Shown: positions 25,782-34,966 of the stretch, piece after piece
How positions within the stretch are numbered: the stretch's first letter is position 1
How the letters are laid out: each line of letters begins with the position of its first letter
Origin: Pseudopedobacter sp037968815
GTDB lineage: Bacteria > Bacteroidota > Bacteroidia > Sphingobacteriales > Sphingobacteriaceae
NCBI GenBank assembly: GCA_037968815.1
Contig: JBBKWF010000018.1
Location: forward strand, 212,532-276,531
Direction of reading: 5' to 3'
Length of the DNA stretch: 64,000 bases
Notes under the pieces: generated by a model
Told to the model about the DNA's origin: nothing
Databases searched by the model: none
What the model saw: the letters and a program-made list of their open reading frames with translations, nothing else
Translations under genes and position numbers: made by a program

Positions 25782-25967
25782 ATGGTAAACGCAAACAACC
25801 CATCACACGTAAAACTTATTATAGTTGGTGTTTTTGTTACATTATTTGGTGTTTTCATCAAACAAGTAATTGATCATTCTTTTGTTGTTGATGTACTAGG
25901 TTGGGGTGTAACTTTTGTTGGTGCTGCAATTTCGATTGTAGGTGTAATGAGAATTTTGCAAGATTAA
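25782..25967 (+). CDS. small two-helix membrane protein
   Basis: This encodes 61 residues with two hydrophobic segments: LIIVGVFVTLFGVFIKQVI (about 12-30) and VVDVLGWGVTFVGAAISIVGVM (about 35-56). It has its own promoter box and terminator, which supports it as a real gene despite the length. No family is recognised. Such small proteins are usually inner-membrane stress or regulatory peptides, but nothing here shows the role. Confidence 0.75.
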   Translation: MVNANNPSHVKLIIVGVFVTLFGVFIKQVIDHSFVVDVLGWGVTFVGAAISIVGVMRILQD

Positions 25968-25988
25968 ATTTTTTTAAAACATATAATT

Positions 25989-26018
25989 AAAGGCGTTACT
26001 TACAGTGACGCCTTTTTT
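25989..26018. terminator. bidirectional terminator between convergent genes
   Basis: AAAGGCGT and ACGCCTTT form the stem, with T-runs on both sides. It follows the small membrane protein gene and overlaps the end of the patatin gene. Confidence 0.8.
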
Positions 26019-26785
26019 GTTTTTACATCCTCAATTTTTTCTTTGATTTTGGGTATTTTACTTAGTGTTTCTTCATAAGCTAGCCAAAATATTTCTTCTG
26101 ATTTTTTCACATCAAAAATACTGGTTTCTCCTAATCCTTTAGGCTCAATTAATACATCTATAAATTCACATTTTTGTTCTAAAGTGTGGTTTAGTGACAA
26201 CAATGCCGCCCGTTCTACTGCATGCTTAATATTACGGATACTTGTAATGTTAGGTAAATGATTGCATGAGGAACCTATAATTACATCGCACTTATTTTGT
26301 AGCGGTTCAACCGGGAAGTTATTCATTACCCCGCCATCAATGTAAAGTTTTCCATCAATCATTATAGGACTAAAAACACCAGGGATACAACTTGATGCTA
26401 AAACTTTTCTAATTAACTCTCCTTCCGAAAAATAAACCAATCTACCTTCGTTAAAATTGGTTGCGGTAATTGTTAATGGGATTTTTAAATGCTCGAAGCT
26501 ATTATGTGGGATATAGTCTTTTAATAATGAGAAAGCAGTTTCTAGGTTTAACAAAGCTGGTGCTCTAAAAGCGGGTCGCAGGTGACGTATAAATTTAATG
26601 TCGTTAAAAATATTTAAAGCTTCGTATGGGTCAACGTTATTTGCGTAAAGTGAACCAACAATTGCTCCTGCACTAGTTCCAGTGATGGTAGAGATTGTTA
26701 TATCCTTATCTTTCAAGGCTTTTAGCACACCCAAATGGGCTATTCCTCTTATTCCTCCGCCACTTAAAACTATTCCTATTCTCAT
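26000..26785 (-). CDS. patatin-like phospholipase
   Basis: This encodes 261 residues. The oxyanion loop is GGGIRG (9-14), the nucleophile serine lies in TGTSAGAIVGS and the catalytic aspartate in DGGVMNNFP. These are the Ser-Asp dyad motifs of patatin/RssA-type acyl hydrolases. No signal peptide or barrel domain is present, so it is cytoplasmic and closest to the small RssA group. It lies 23 bp after gldB on the same strand. Confidence 0.9.
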   Translation of the reverse strand: MRIGIVLSGGGIRGIAHLGVLKALKDKDITISTITGTSAGAIVGSLYANNVDPYEALNIFNDIKFIRHLRPAFRAPALLNLETAFSLLKDYIPHNSFEHLKIPLTITATNFNEGRLVYFSEGELIRKVLASSCIPGVFSPIMIDGKLYIDGGVMNNFPVEPLQNKCDVIIGSSCNHLPNITSIRNIKHAVERAALLSLNHTLEQKCEFIDVLIEPKGLGETSIFDVKKSEEIFWLAYEETLSKIPKIKEKIEDVKTKKASL

Positions 26786-26808
26786 TGAAAATTATTATTT
26801 AAACTAAG

Positions 26809-27849
26809 TTATTTCTTTTGATTTGGGTGATATTTAGCTTTTCTTAAAATCAATTGCGCATCTTTCATCAACATCAAGGTATTTAAATCAACCTCTGGGT
26901 TGTTTTGCATATAGCTTTTTACAATTTGCCAGCCAATAAATAAACCAAGCTTTGGCGAAGAGTTGTTTTTTTCTCCTAAACCGGGTGTAAATGGTGCTTC
27001 TGCCAAATATTTTTGAATTTTCATATAATCTGTATTGTACAATAACTCCTGTTCTAAAAAGAACGCCCAAGTGTCAGATTCAAAATTATTAGCCCATTCC
27101 ATCTGTTCTTTACTGTAACCAATTATAGTACTGTCAGCTAAGTTAGGTTGTACCGCTTTCATAAAATACAACAACTTTCCGTTGTAAACCATCTTAGCTA
27201 ATAAGCTTTTATCATTCGCCAACTCCGGAAATAAATCTTCTCTTGTAATTACTTCTACTACCCGTGGCGTGATGTTTTCTGGTGTGAATCTTCTGCTTAT
27301 ATATCGCGGAATACTCTCCACCAAAGCCGGGTAAAATTTAGATTTATTTCCTAAAAACATATCTAAACCTATACCCACATAACCAACGCCGATAGGTGTT
27401 TGTACTTGGAAACCAGAAATATAGGTGATTAATTTAGGTGCTTTCCATTCGGGGTAATAATATTTGATATGCTTAAAGGCGTCAATTATCTTTGGTTTTT
27501 GTGCTTCAAAATCCGGGTAAACAGAATCAGTTTCATGCTGTAAATCTCTAAATGGCTTACCTGCTAAAACTTGCTCCAGCATATTTATATATTCAGTATT
27601 TTCTATACTTCCTAGGTTCAAAATCTTTTCAAAATAGTCTTTATAAAAAACCGGATATTTTTTTTGTAGCTCGGGAAGTTTTTCGCGGAGTTGACTAGGA
27701 TTAATGGTCGATAGATCTTTATCAAAACTTTCAATTTTTACGTCCACCTCTATATTACTGGTGTCAATTTTAGCATCTTGACTACAAGAGCTAATAAACA
27801 GGTAGATTGCAAAAAAAAATGTAATTTTGGTGAGATTATTAAATTTCAT
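26809..27849 (-). CDS. gldB: gliding motility lipoprotein GldB
   Basis: This encodes 346 residues. The N-terminus is a lipoprotein signal (IYLFISSCSQDAK). The body has GldB features: FDKDLSTINP near the start, TYISGFQVQTPIGVGYVGIGLDMFLG in the middle and NNSSPKLGLFIGWQIVKSYM near the end. GldB is needed for gliding in Flavobacterium and is also kept in many non-gliding Bacteroidota, where its role is less clear. It stands upstream of the patatin gene and divergent from a beta-barrel protein. gldC, its usual neighbour, is not here. Confidence 0.88.
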   Translation of the reverse strand: MKFNNLTKITFFFAIYLFISSCSQDAKIDTSNIEVDVKIESFDKDLSTINPSQLREKLPELQKKYPVFYKDYFEKILNLGSIENTEYINMLEQVLAGKPFRDLQHETDSVYPDFEAQKPKIIDAFKHIKYYYPEWKAPKLITYISGFQVQTPIGVGYVGIGLDMFLGNKSKFYPALVESIPRYISRRFTPENITPRVVEVITREDLFPELANDKSLLAKMVYNGKLLYFMKAVQPNLADSTIIGYSKEQMEWANNFESDTWAFFLEQELLYNTDYMKIQKYLAEAPFTPGLGEKNNSSPKLGLFIGWQIVKSYMQNNPEVDLNTLMLMKDAQLILRKAKYHPNQKK

Positions 27850-27879
27850 TTGAACAAATTATAAATACAAACCGAAGTT

Positions 27880-28506
27880 ATGAAAAAGTTACTACTAGCA
27901 ATCATTTTTGCAATGAGCACTACAATGCTATTTGCACAAGACACTTACAAAGGATTTAAGCTTGGAATAACTGCCCACCCAAATTTTGGATGGATAAAGT
28001 CGGAGGATAGTGGGATAAAATCAAATGGGCTAAGAGCGGGCTTCAGCTATGGCTTAGTTGGTGATTTTTATTTTGCTGATAATTATGCTTTTTCAACAGG
28101 TTTACAATTAACCACTATTAACGGGCAAACAGAAAGTGAATTGCCAGTAAATAAAGATGAACAACGTATTTATAAACTGCAATATCTTGAAGTTCCTGCA
28201 AAAGTGAAACTAGTTACTAGTGATATGAACGGCTTAAGGTTTTATGGAGAGTTTGGTTTAGGAAATGCTTTTAACGTAAGTGCAAAGCAGGAAACAAAAG
28301 TAGGAAGTGAGCCAGCAACTGAAGATGACGACATTGCTTTTTATAGAGCATCTTTAATTATTGGAGGCGGTACCCAGTTTTATATAGGTGATAAGACTGC
28401 TGTAGATGTTGGCTTGTCTTTTAACAATGGCTTTACTGATATTAAAAGAGGTACCGGAACTCTTAAAAGTTCTTATTTAGGTTTGAACTTGGCGGTTTAC
28501 TTTTAG
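27880..28506 (+). CDS. outer-membrane beta-barrel (porin-family) protein
   Basis: This encodes 208 residues with a signal peptide (MKKLLLAIIFAMSTTMLFAQ). It has alternating amphipathic strands, such as YKGFKLGITAHPNFGW, and ends with an aromatic residue after a final strand (YLGLNLAVYF), as expected of a small outer-membrane barrel with eight strands. The family is the outer-membrane beta-barrel domain protein common in Bacteroidota. It starts 31 bp from gldB on the other strand and 26 bp before nadE on the same strand. Function unknown. Confidence 0.88.
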   Translation: MKKLLLAIIFAMSTTMLFAQDTYKGFKLGITAHPNFGWIKSEDSGIKSNGLRAGFSYGLVGDFYFADNYAFSTGLQLTTINGQTESELPVNKDEQRIYKLQYLEVPAKVKLVTSDMNGLRFYGEFGLGNAFNVSAKQETKVGSEPATEDDDIAFYRASLIIGGGTQFYIGDKTAVDVGLSFNNGFTDIKRGTGTLKSSYLGLNLAVYF

Positions 28507-28531
28507 GTCATATCTAAAACAATATTTTTTT

Positions 28532-30172
28532 ATGAAGATTGCTTTAGCGCAGTTAAACTATCATATTGGGAATTTTGAAGCCAATACAAAAAAAATAATT
28601 GACACCTTAAAAGCTCAAGAAGCGGAAGGGGCTGATATTGTGGTTTTTTCGGAACTCTGCATTTCAGGATACCCGCCGAGAGACTTTTTGGAGTACCCAG
28701 AATTTATAGAACTTTGTGAGGAAGCTGCTCAAGAAGTTGCTAAAGCCTGTGGTAATATTGCTTGTATTTTGGGTTTGCCTATACATAACCCAATAATTGA
28801 AGGTAAAGATCTTTACAATGCTGCTTATTTTATTGCGGATGGAAAAGTGCAACAAGTAATAAAAAAAGCGTTGCTACCTACGTATGATGTTTTTGATGAA
28901 TACAGGTACTTTGAGCCTGCTCATGAGTTTAAATGTGTTGATTATAAAGGACATAAAATTGCTGTAACTATTTGTGAAGATTTGTGGAATTTAGGAGATA
29001 ACCCACTTTATAAGACTTGCCCAATGGACGAGTTGATTAAGGAATCTCCAGATTTTATGATCAATATTGCGGCTTCTCCGTTTTCTTATAATCATGATGA
29101 AGAACGCATTTTCTTGCTTTCGCAGAACTGCAGGAAATACAATTTACCAATGTTTTACGTAAACCACGTTGGTGCACAAACAGAATTAATTTTTGATGGT
29201 GGCTCGTTAGTTTTTGATAAAGCAGGTGATATTATTGCAGAACTTAATTCTTTTGAAGAAGATATTCAGGTTTTTAATGTGGAACAAGTACAAAGTTCTA
29301 TTGTACTCAATAAAAATATAGAAAGAGCATCAAACACAGAACAGGTTTACCAAGCCTTAGTTTTAGGGATTAAGGATTATTTTAGAAAGTCTGGGTTTAC
29401 AAAAGCTACTTTAGGTTTATCTGGCGGTATAGACTCTGCGGTGGTTTGCGCTTTGGCTTGTGAAGCTTTAGGTGCTGAGAATGTGTTGGGCGTTCTAATG
29501 CCGTCTAAATACTCATCAGACCACTCTGTTAATGATGCAGAAGCTTTAGCTAAGAACTTAGGCTGTAAAAGTACCGTCATCTCCATAGAAACAGTAGCTG
29601 ATGCTTTTGATGAAACATTAAAAAAAGAATTTTCAGGTTTAGAACCTAACCTTGCAGAAGAAAACATCCAAGCCCGCTCTCGTGGGGTAATTATGATGGC
29701 GATGTCTAATAAATTTGGATATATTTTGTTGAATACTTCAAATAAAAGTGAAGGAGCTGTTGGTTATGGGACGCTTTACGGTGATATGTGTGGTGCAATT
29801 TCGGTAATTGGCGATTGTTATAAAACACAGGTTTACCAGCTAGCAGAATACATTAATAGAGACAAAGAAATTATCCCGGTAAATACCATTACTAAGGCAC
29901 CATCTGCTGAGCTAAGACCAGATCAAAAAGACTCTGATTCTTTACCAGATTACGATACTTTAGACAAAGTTTTGTTTGAGTATATAGAGATGAGGAAAAG
30001 TTCGAAACAAATAATAAATGACGGTTTTGATGAAGCTTTGGTAAATAGGATTTTAAAAATGGTAAACAGAGCCGAATTTAAACGTTACCAAACACCACCA
30101 ATCTTAAGGATTTCTCCTAAAGCATTTGGTATGGGGCGTAGAATGCCAATTGTAGGTAAATATCTTTCATAG
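28532..30172 (+). CDS. nadE: glutamine-dependent NAD+ synthetase
   Basis: This encodes 546 residues in two parts. The N-terminal nitrilase-like glutaminase carries Glu in FSELCISGYPPRDF, Lys in KKALLPTYDVFDEYRYF and Cys in VTICEDLW. The C-terminal synthetase has the ATP-binding motif LGLSGGIDSA near residue 296. It converts deamido-NAD to NAD using glutamine. The length is normal for the short type of two-domain enzyme. Confidence 0.95.
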   Translation: MKIALAQLNYHIGNFEANTKKIIDTLKAQEAEGADIVVFSELCISGYPPRDFLEYPEFIELCEEAAQEVAKACGNIACILGLPIHNPIIEGKDLYNAAYFIADGKVQQVIKKALLPTYDVFDEYRYFEPAHEFKCVDYKGHKIAVTICEDLWNLGDNPLYKTCPMDELIKESPDFMINIAASPFSYNHDEERIFLLSQNCRKYNLPMFYVNHVGAQTELIFDGGSLVFDKAGDIIAELNSFEEDIQVFNVEQVQSSIVLNKNIERASNTEQVYQALVLGIKDYFRKSGFTKATLGLSGGIDSAVVCALACEALGAENVLGVLMPSKYSSDHSVNDAEALAKNLGCKSTVISIETVADAFDETLKKEFSGLEPNLAEENIQARSRGVIMMAMSNKFGYILLNTSNKSEGAVGYGTLYGDMCGAISVIGDCYKTQVYQLAEYINRDKEIIPVNTITKAPSAELRPDQKDSDSLPDYDTLDKVLFEYIEMRKSSKQIINDGFDEALVNRILKMVNRAEFKRYQTPPILRISPKAFGMGRRMPIVGKYLS

Positions 30173-30258
30173 TTTATTTATTAATTGTAGGTTTTATTTA
30201 AAATAGCTAAAAAATTGGTTTGTTTATTGTATTAGTAACGGTATAAACTACTATTACT

Positions 30259-30372
30259 ATGAAAACAAAACATACTTTTCCATTAAAAAGATCTGCAGAT
30301 TATCGCTTTAATCTTTACGCCATTTTTTTAGGCGGATTATTGATTGCAATTTTAATTAACTCTTGCGGATAA
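30259..30372 (+). CDS. 37-residue putative membrane peptide
   Basis: A short frame from ATG 30259 encodes a basic start (MKTKHTFPLKRSADYRF) and one membrane segment (LYAIFLGGLLIAILINSC). It is followed by stop and is the only coding signal in the 386-bp space between nadE and the next gene. It could be a small protein or chance. A weak case. Confidence 0.35.
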   Translation: MKTKHTFPLKRSADYRFNLYAIFLGGLLIAILINSCG

Positions 30373-30509
30373 TTGAAAGTCAAGACTTTTGGTTTTTTGG
30401 CAAAAAGCTTTGAAACTTTAAATAGCTAGTATCGGTTTTTGCCTTTACTTATACCAAACATTGGTTAATTCTAACCTTTGCACTGTCCTTAATTCTTTTA
30501 TAAAAACAA

Positions 30510-30540
30510 AGCCCCTTCAAAATTTCTTTTGAAAGGGCTA
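30510..30540 (-). terminator. terminator of the beta-barrel gene
   Basis: AGCCCCTTCAAAA and TTTTGAAAGGGCT pair over about 12 bp with A and T flanks, just past the stop of the minus-strand gene at 30560. Confidence 0.7.
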
Positions 30541-30559
30541 ATGTCAAGAATTGTTATCC

Positions 30560-31033
30560 TTAAAAGGTGAATCTAAATCCGAAACCAAATCTTCCGGCTT
30601 CGAATCCGCTATTGTCACCAATGTAAGCTGTTGGTCTCCAATCAAAACTCATTGCTATTGGAGCACTTGGGATTTTAAAATCCATACCTACTTGTGGCAT
30701 TAATAGAAACTGTGTATTGTTGTTTCCATAATATTTTTTGTCGTAAATATTTAAACCAGGACCACCACCAATGTACCAATTTAAACCCTCTGCACCGTTA
30801 ATGCTTTGATGGTATTGATAAAATGCTTGAATCCTAGTAGTATGATTTCCGAATAATAGTTCTGTCTGTATTGCAGAGTTTCCGTTAAAAAAATGTTTAA
30901 AAGAAGGACCAACTAAAGTTTGACCGTCTCCAAAATCCAGACCTAAACCGATACTGTTTTTGTAAGATGATTGCGCCATCGCACCTAAAGAAAATGATAA
31001 AGCTGCAAATGTTAATAGGAGTATTTTTTTCAT
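30560..31033 (-). CDS. small outer-membrane beta-barrel protein
   Basis: This encodes 157 residues when started at ATG 31031-31033, where the signal peptide MKKILLLTFAALSFSLGAMA begins. The frame extends to 31156, but the extra 41 residues have no sense as a protein start. The mature part has repeated amphipathic strands with GLGLDFGDGQ, IGGGPGLNIYDKK and a final FGFGFRFTF, characteristic of barrels ending in phenylalanine. Function unknown. Confidence 0.82.
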   Translation of the reverse strand: MKKILLLTFAALSFSLGAMAQSSYKNSIGLGLDFGDGQTLVGPSFKHFFNGNSAIQTELLFGNHTTRIQAFYQYHQSINGAEGLNWYIGGGPGLNIYDKKYYGNNNTQFLLMPQVGMDFKIPSAPIAMSFDWRPTAYIGDNSGFEAGRFGFGFRFTF

Positions 31034-31140
31034 TATAATGATTGTTTGATTTATACCTGAATAGCTAAATTGATGCCAGTATAATATCTGGAAATAAAAA
31101 ACAAACGTTTTACTAAGTGTTGGAGTTCTTGAAAATATAA

Positions 31141-31173
31141 AAAGGCGATATTCCATGTTGAAATATCGCCTTT
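31141..31173 (-). terminator. terminator of ribBA
   Basis: AAAGGCGATATT and AATATCGCCTTT form a perfect 12-bp stem; A-run to the left gives a U-run on the minus strand. It is 20 bp after the ribBA stop. Confidence 0.85.
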
Positions 31174-31193
31174 TAAGTGTTGAAATGGTTTTT

Positions 31194-32399
31194 TTATAGG
31201 TTTCCCATAATAGAATGGCCCATTCTATCGCGTTTTGCTTTTAAGTAAAGCTCATTATGTTCATTAGAATCTATTTCTATAGCCACGTTTTCTACAACTT
31301 CCAATCCGTAACCTACTAAACCTGCCCTTTTTGTAGGATTGTTAGACATTAGGCGCATTTTTCTGACGCCTAGACTTCTTAAAATTTGCGCACCCACACC
31401 ATAATCCCGTTCATCCATTTTAAAGCCTAAAGCTAAATTGGCATCAACTGTATCCATGCCGTTTTCTTGTAGGTTATAAGCCTTTAATTTATTGATTAAG
31501 CCAATTCCACGACCTTCTTGATTCATGTATATGATCAGACCTTTTCCTTCTTTCTGAATCATTTCCATGGATTTATGTAACTGTGGGCCACAATCGCATC
31601 GGCATGACCCAAAAATATCACCAGTTACACATGAACTATGCACTCTAACTAAAACAGCTTCGTCTTCTTCCCACTCTCCTTTAATTAGTGCAATGTGGTT
31701 TTCTTGTGTATTAATCTGTGTATATGCCGCCATTTCAAAATCGCCCCACTCTGTTGGGAGCTTAATAGAAACTTCTTTTTTAATTAAGGATTCAGTTTTT
31801 AGTCTGTACGATATTAAATCTTCAATAGAAACGATTTTCATATCCAACTCCTTAGCTAGTGCCAAAAGCTCTGGTAAGCGAGCCATTTCACCATCTTTGG
31901 TCATAATCTCACAGATTACACCAGCAGGCTCTAAACCTGCTAATACTGGCAGGTCAATTGCTGCTTCGGTGTGTCCTGCTCTTCTTAATACGCCACCGCT
32001 TTTTGCTATTAATGGAAAAATATGTCCAGGACGTCCTAAATCTTCTGGTTTTGTAGCAGGATCAATTAAGGAAAGAATAGTTTTAGAGCGGTCAGATGCT
32101 GAAATGCCAGTAGTGCAACCGTTTCCAATTAAATCTATTGAAACTGTAAAGTTTGTTTCGTGTACAGCGGTATTATTACCAACCATTAAGCCAAGCTCTA
32201 GCTCGCTACATCTTTGTTGAGTTAAAGGAGCGCAAATTAGCCCTCTACCGTGGGTAGCCATAAAGTTGACTACTTCAGGAGTCGCCATACTGGCTGCTGC
32301 TAAAAAGTCGCCTTCGTTTTCTCGGTCTTGGTCGTCAACAACAATGATGATTTTTCCTGCCTTTATATCTTCAATTGCTTCTTCTATTGTGTTTAGCAT
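31194..32399 (-). CDS. ribBA: bifunctional DHBP synthase/GTP cyclohydrolase II
   Basis: This encodes 401 residues. The first half makes 3,4-dihydroxy-2-butanone 4-phosphate (motifs VDDQDRENEGDF, GLICAPL and AGHTEA). The second half is GTP cyclohydrolase II with the zinc-site VTGDIFGSCRCDCGPQLH and NQEGRGIGLINKL. Both enzymes feed riboflavin synthesis. The C-terminus ends soon after RDRMGHSIMGNL, the normal length. No FMN riboswitch is visible upstream. Confidence 0.96.
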   Translation of the reverse strand: MLNTIEEAIEDIKAGKIIIVVDDQDRENEGDFLAAASMATPEVVNFMATHGRGLICAPLTQQRCSELELGLMVGNNTAVHETNFTVSIDLIGNGCTTGISASDRSKTILSLIDPATKPEDLGRPGHIFPLIAKSGGVLRRAGHTEAAIDLPVLAGLEPAGVICEIMTKDGEMARLPELLALAKELDMKIVSIEDLISYRLKTESLIKKEVSIKLPTEWGDFEMAAYTQINTQENHIALIKGEWEEDEAVLVRVHSSCVTGDIFGSCRCDCGPQLHKSMEMIQKEGKGLIIYMNQEGRGIGLINKLKAYNLQENGMDTVDANLALGFKMDERDYGVGAQILRSLGVRKMRLMSNNPTKRAGLVGYGLEVVENVAIEIDSNEHNELYLKAKRDRMGHSIMGNL

Positions 32400-32618
32400 A
32401 ATAATTAATGTTGCCCTAAAGTTTGGTTATGGATTAATCTGATTTTAAAAGCCATATTTTAAGCCCAATTAACTTGTGAGGGAATAATAAACAAATTTAA
32501 CTAAAATATTGGCTTGCTTAGGTGGAGTAAGCTTTTTAGTTGAAATGAACTATAAAAATTACAGTGATATTAGACGTTAGGTATAAGAATTGAAATTCAA
32601 TTAAACGTTGAGTTGATT

Positions 32619-34052
32619 TTATGCTTTAGACTTCTTCCGGAAAAACTTTTTATAAAGGTTTTTATAAACGTCTACATCAAACAAAGCCGAATCAATTGTA
32701 GCTTTATAGGTTAAAAACATCCCTACAGGCGTAAGTATTAATATTGCAGACCACATTCCTAAGATTGGATCCATGTTGCCCACCTTAACAGATTTCTCTC
32801 CCACGGTGCTAATAATATGGTAGATAAGGAAAAACAGTACAGAAACTACTACGGGTAAACCTAAGCCTCCTTTTCTGATAATTGCACCCAAGGGTGCACC
32901 AATAAAAAATAACACCAAGCAAGAGACGGCTAATGTGAATTTACGGTTATACTCTATGATATATCTCCTGATGACGTTTTTGTTGTCTTTTGTGTTGGTT
33001 ATAGTAGGGCGTAAGGATTCTTTTAGCATTCTTACATTATCAATTGCGACGGAGAGTATAGCTCCTTTTTTTGTTGAATCGATATTTGCAAAAACGCCTT
33101 GCTTTTTGAAATTAAGTCCTTTATATGGGGTGGAGGATTTGTAATTCTGAGTAGCGTAATATAATTTATGATAAGGCCTTATGTTTTTAAAAACATCGTT
33201 TTTCAAACTGTCGTTTAACCTAGATACAGAATCTTTATAAAGGTTGAGTTGCTTGATATTAAGCATTTGATAGTTTCCTTTAAAAAGATCCTCGTTTTCT
33301 CTTTTAAATTGAAAACTAGATAAATCAAATTTTTGCTCAGTTTCTTTAAACCTTAACCTGGTGAGTTGTTGACGAGGGTTATAGCTGGTTTTTCCCTGGG
33401 CTTCCTCGTACCTAACGCCATCTTTTAAGCGCAAAACTAAGTAGTTTCCATCTTCAGTTTTAAACATTTCACCTTCTTTGGCCATTAAAATATTGGTGTT
33501 TCCCTGTCCTTTAGACTGATCGTAAATAACAATGTCTTTAAGTATCTGGCCATCCTTTTCTTTTTTCTCAACACGTATAGAGTAGCCCGGTATACTATTA
33601 TTAAAAACCCCTTCTTTAATCAAAAAAGAAGCTTTTTGCTCTCTTACATCGTATAGTAAAGATCCCATTTTAAGGTTGGCCACGGGCAACATATAATCTG
33701 AGAACAGGAAAGCTCCGATTCCTAAAAAAGTAATTAGTATAAAAAGTGGAGCCATTGCCTTCTGTAAAGAGATTCCAGCAGATTTAATAGCAACTAACTC
33801 GTAGTTTTCACCGAGGTTGCCAAAAGTCATAATAGAAGAAAGTAATATTGCCAAAGGGAGCGCCATGGCAACATTGGTGGCCGCTGCGTAGAACAGCAAC
33901 TTTAAAATCACGTACCATTCAAAGCCTTTTCCAATTAAATCATCAATGTATTTAAATAGAAAAAGCATCAATAGCAGAAACATCACTATGAAAAAAGTGA
34001 CAATAAAAGGCTTAATGAATGCTTTTAATACAAGCAGGTGTATTTTTTTCAC
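32619..34052 (-). CDS. LptF/LptG-family permease (YjgP/YjgQ)
   Basis: This encodes 477 residues with three membrane segments near the N-terminus (from about residue 13), a large periplasmic domain and three segments near the C-terminus (about 370-465). This is the layout of LptF/G, the inner-membrane components of the LPS export ABC transporter. LALPLAILLSSIMTFG and FIGAPLGAIIRKGGLG are family-like. The ATPase LptB is not adjacent. F or G cannot be told apart here. Confidence 0.9.
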   Translation of the reverse strand: MKKIHLLVLKAFIKPFIVTFFIVMFLLLMLFLFKYIDDLIGKGFEWYVILKLLFYAAATNVAMALPLAILLSSIMTFGNLGENYELVAIKSAGISLQKAMAPLFILITFLGIGAFLFSDYMLPVANLKMGSLLYDVREQKASFLIKEGVFNNSIPGYSIRVEKKEKDGQILKDIVIYDQSKGQGNTNILMAKEGEMFKTEDGNYLVLRLKDGVRYEEAQGKTSYNPRQQLTRLRFKETEQKFDLSSFQFKRENEDLFKGNYQMLNIKQLNLYKDSVSRLNDSLKNDVFKNIRPYHKLYYATQNYKSSTPYKGLNFKKQGVFANIDSTKKGAILSVAIDNVRMLKESLRPTITNTKDNKNVIRRYIIEYNRKFTLAVSCLVLFFIGAPLGAIIRKGGLGLPVVVSVLFFLIYHIISTVGEKSVKVGNMDPILGMWSAILILTPVGMFLTYKATIDSALFDVDVYKNLYKKFFRKKSKA

Positions 34053-34072
34053 GCTACAAAAATAGCAAAAAA

Positions 34073-34456
34073 TTATGCGCCAATCACACTGAGTAAGGTG
34101 TCAACTTGAATATCCCAAATTGCTTGACGTTCTTTTAGGTTTTCTGGAAGCGCAAAATCCGTTATTACTAAAGCTACATCATTGGTAAGCTCGTCTTTAA
34201 TAACTTCCAGCTCAAAATAAGTGTAGGGTTCATCATCAAGCCAATGAAACTTAATGGATTTGTTTTCCTTGTAGGATAGGAGTTTGGCTTTTTGCACTTC
34301 TCCATCGTCCCAACTAAAGGTGTAAACTTGGTCGCTAGTTTTTACATTGTCGGCAAACCACTCAGATAAACCATTTGATTCGCTAATGAAGCTATAAAGA
34401 ATTTTAGCTGATGATCTAATCTCGTACTCCAGTGTATATTTTACTTTTTCGCTCAT
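34073..34456 (-). CDS. START-like (AHSA1-type) domain protein
   Basis: This encodes 127 residues with the helix-grip pattern of the START/Bet-v1 superfamily: EYEIRSSAKILYSFISESNGLSEWFADNV, then FSWDDGEVQKAKLLSYKENKSIKFHW and ending with a long C-terminal helix (NLKERQAIWDIQVDTLLS). Conserved across Bacteroidota. Function unknown. It is 20 bp upstream of the LptF/G permease and shares its transcript. Confidence 0.85.
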   Translation of the reverse strand: MSEKVKYTLEYEIRSSAKILYSFISESNGLSEWFADNVKTSDQVYTFSWDDGEVQKAKLLSYKENKSIKFHWLDDEPYTYFELEVIKDELTNDVALVITDFALPENLKERQAIWDIQVDTLLSVIGA

Positions 34457-34538
34457 GGATAATTTTACTAATAAAGTGGGGTAAAAACAATAGTTTAATT
34501 TTTTTTTAATTTCTTTTCTAAAGGAAAGGAATTTCCTC

Positions 34539-34546
34539 TATATTTG
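34539..34546 (+). promoter_or_regulatory. -7 promoter box upstream of tRNA-Met
   Basis: TATATTTG, a perfect TAnnTTTG match, lies about 106 bp before the tRNA. Other TATA-like sequences are nearby, so the start is not certain. Confidence 0.5.
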
Positions 34547-34651
34547 CAACTCAAATTTCAGGCCGTTTAAATGGCTAAGAGAATTAATTATCAGCTAACA
34601 GCTGAACGTATTTTTTAATTTTAGGAAGAATTTGAGAATATGATTAAGCCC

Positions 34652-34725
34652 GGCGGGGTAGCTCAGATGGTTAGAGCGCAGGATTCATAACCCTGAGGTC
34701 GGCAGTTCGATCCTGCTCCCCGCTA
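34652..34725 (+). tRNA. tRNA-Met (CAT)
   Basis: This 74-nt cloverleaf has acceptor GGCGGGG with CCCCGCT, D-arm AGCTCAGATGGTTAGAGC, anticodon loop TTCATAA and T-arm GGCAGTTCGATCCTGCT. The anticodon CAT can also belong to tRNA-Ile2 (lysidine-modified). The initiator feature of an unpaired first acceptor base is absent, so it is elongator Met or Ile2. The anticodon stem has one A-C mismatch. Confidence 0.9.
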
Positions 34726-34735
34726 CTTGGAAGAA

Positions 34736-34762
34736 AAAGCCACCTGAAAAGGTGGCTTTTTT
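34736..34762 (+). terminator. terminator of tRNA-Met
   Basis: AAAGCCACCT and AGGTGGCTTT form a stem around GAAA, followed by a T-run. Confidence 0.85.
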
Positions 34763-34781
34763 TGTGGAGTAAATCCTTGAC

Positions 34782-34809
34782 CGCAGGGTTCATAACCCCG
34801 TGGTCAGGG
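34782..34809 (+). other. fragment resembling the tRNA-Met anticodon arm
   Basis: The 28 bases here differ from the anticodon arm of the tRNA-Met just upstream at only a few positions, sharing CGCAGG, TTCATAACCC and GGTC. The segment is also part of a hairpin (GACC/GGTC outer, GGGTT/AACCC inner). It may be a decayed duplicate of the tRNA. Confidence 0.5.
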
Positions 34810-34966
34810 GGGTAAAAAAGCAATGTTTTTGTTCCCTAATGGAGTAGAAATAAAAAAAGATACAGTCCAAAAGTCTGTTAAAATGCCCAAATTATTAATT
34901 TAGGCATTAATGAGTTCAAAGTCTAGTACTTCCATTTCCCCACAAAAACCCGTAAATTAGCAAACT

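Noticed and set aside
31567..32220. 217-residue frame antisense to ribBA
   Set aside because: A shadow frame opposite a highly conserved gene, lacking any motif or promoter.
32400..32618. FMN riboswitch before ribBA
   Set aside because: The conserved RFN element core (AGGGGCAGGGTGAA-like) is not found on the minus strand of this spacer.
34782..34809. a second functional tRNA-Met
   Set aside because: Only an anticodon-arm-like segment exists. There are no acceptor, D or T arms around it.
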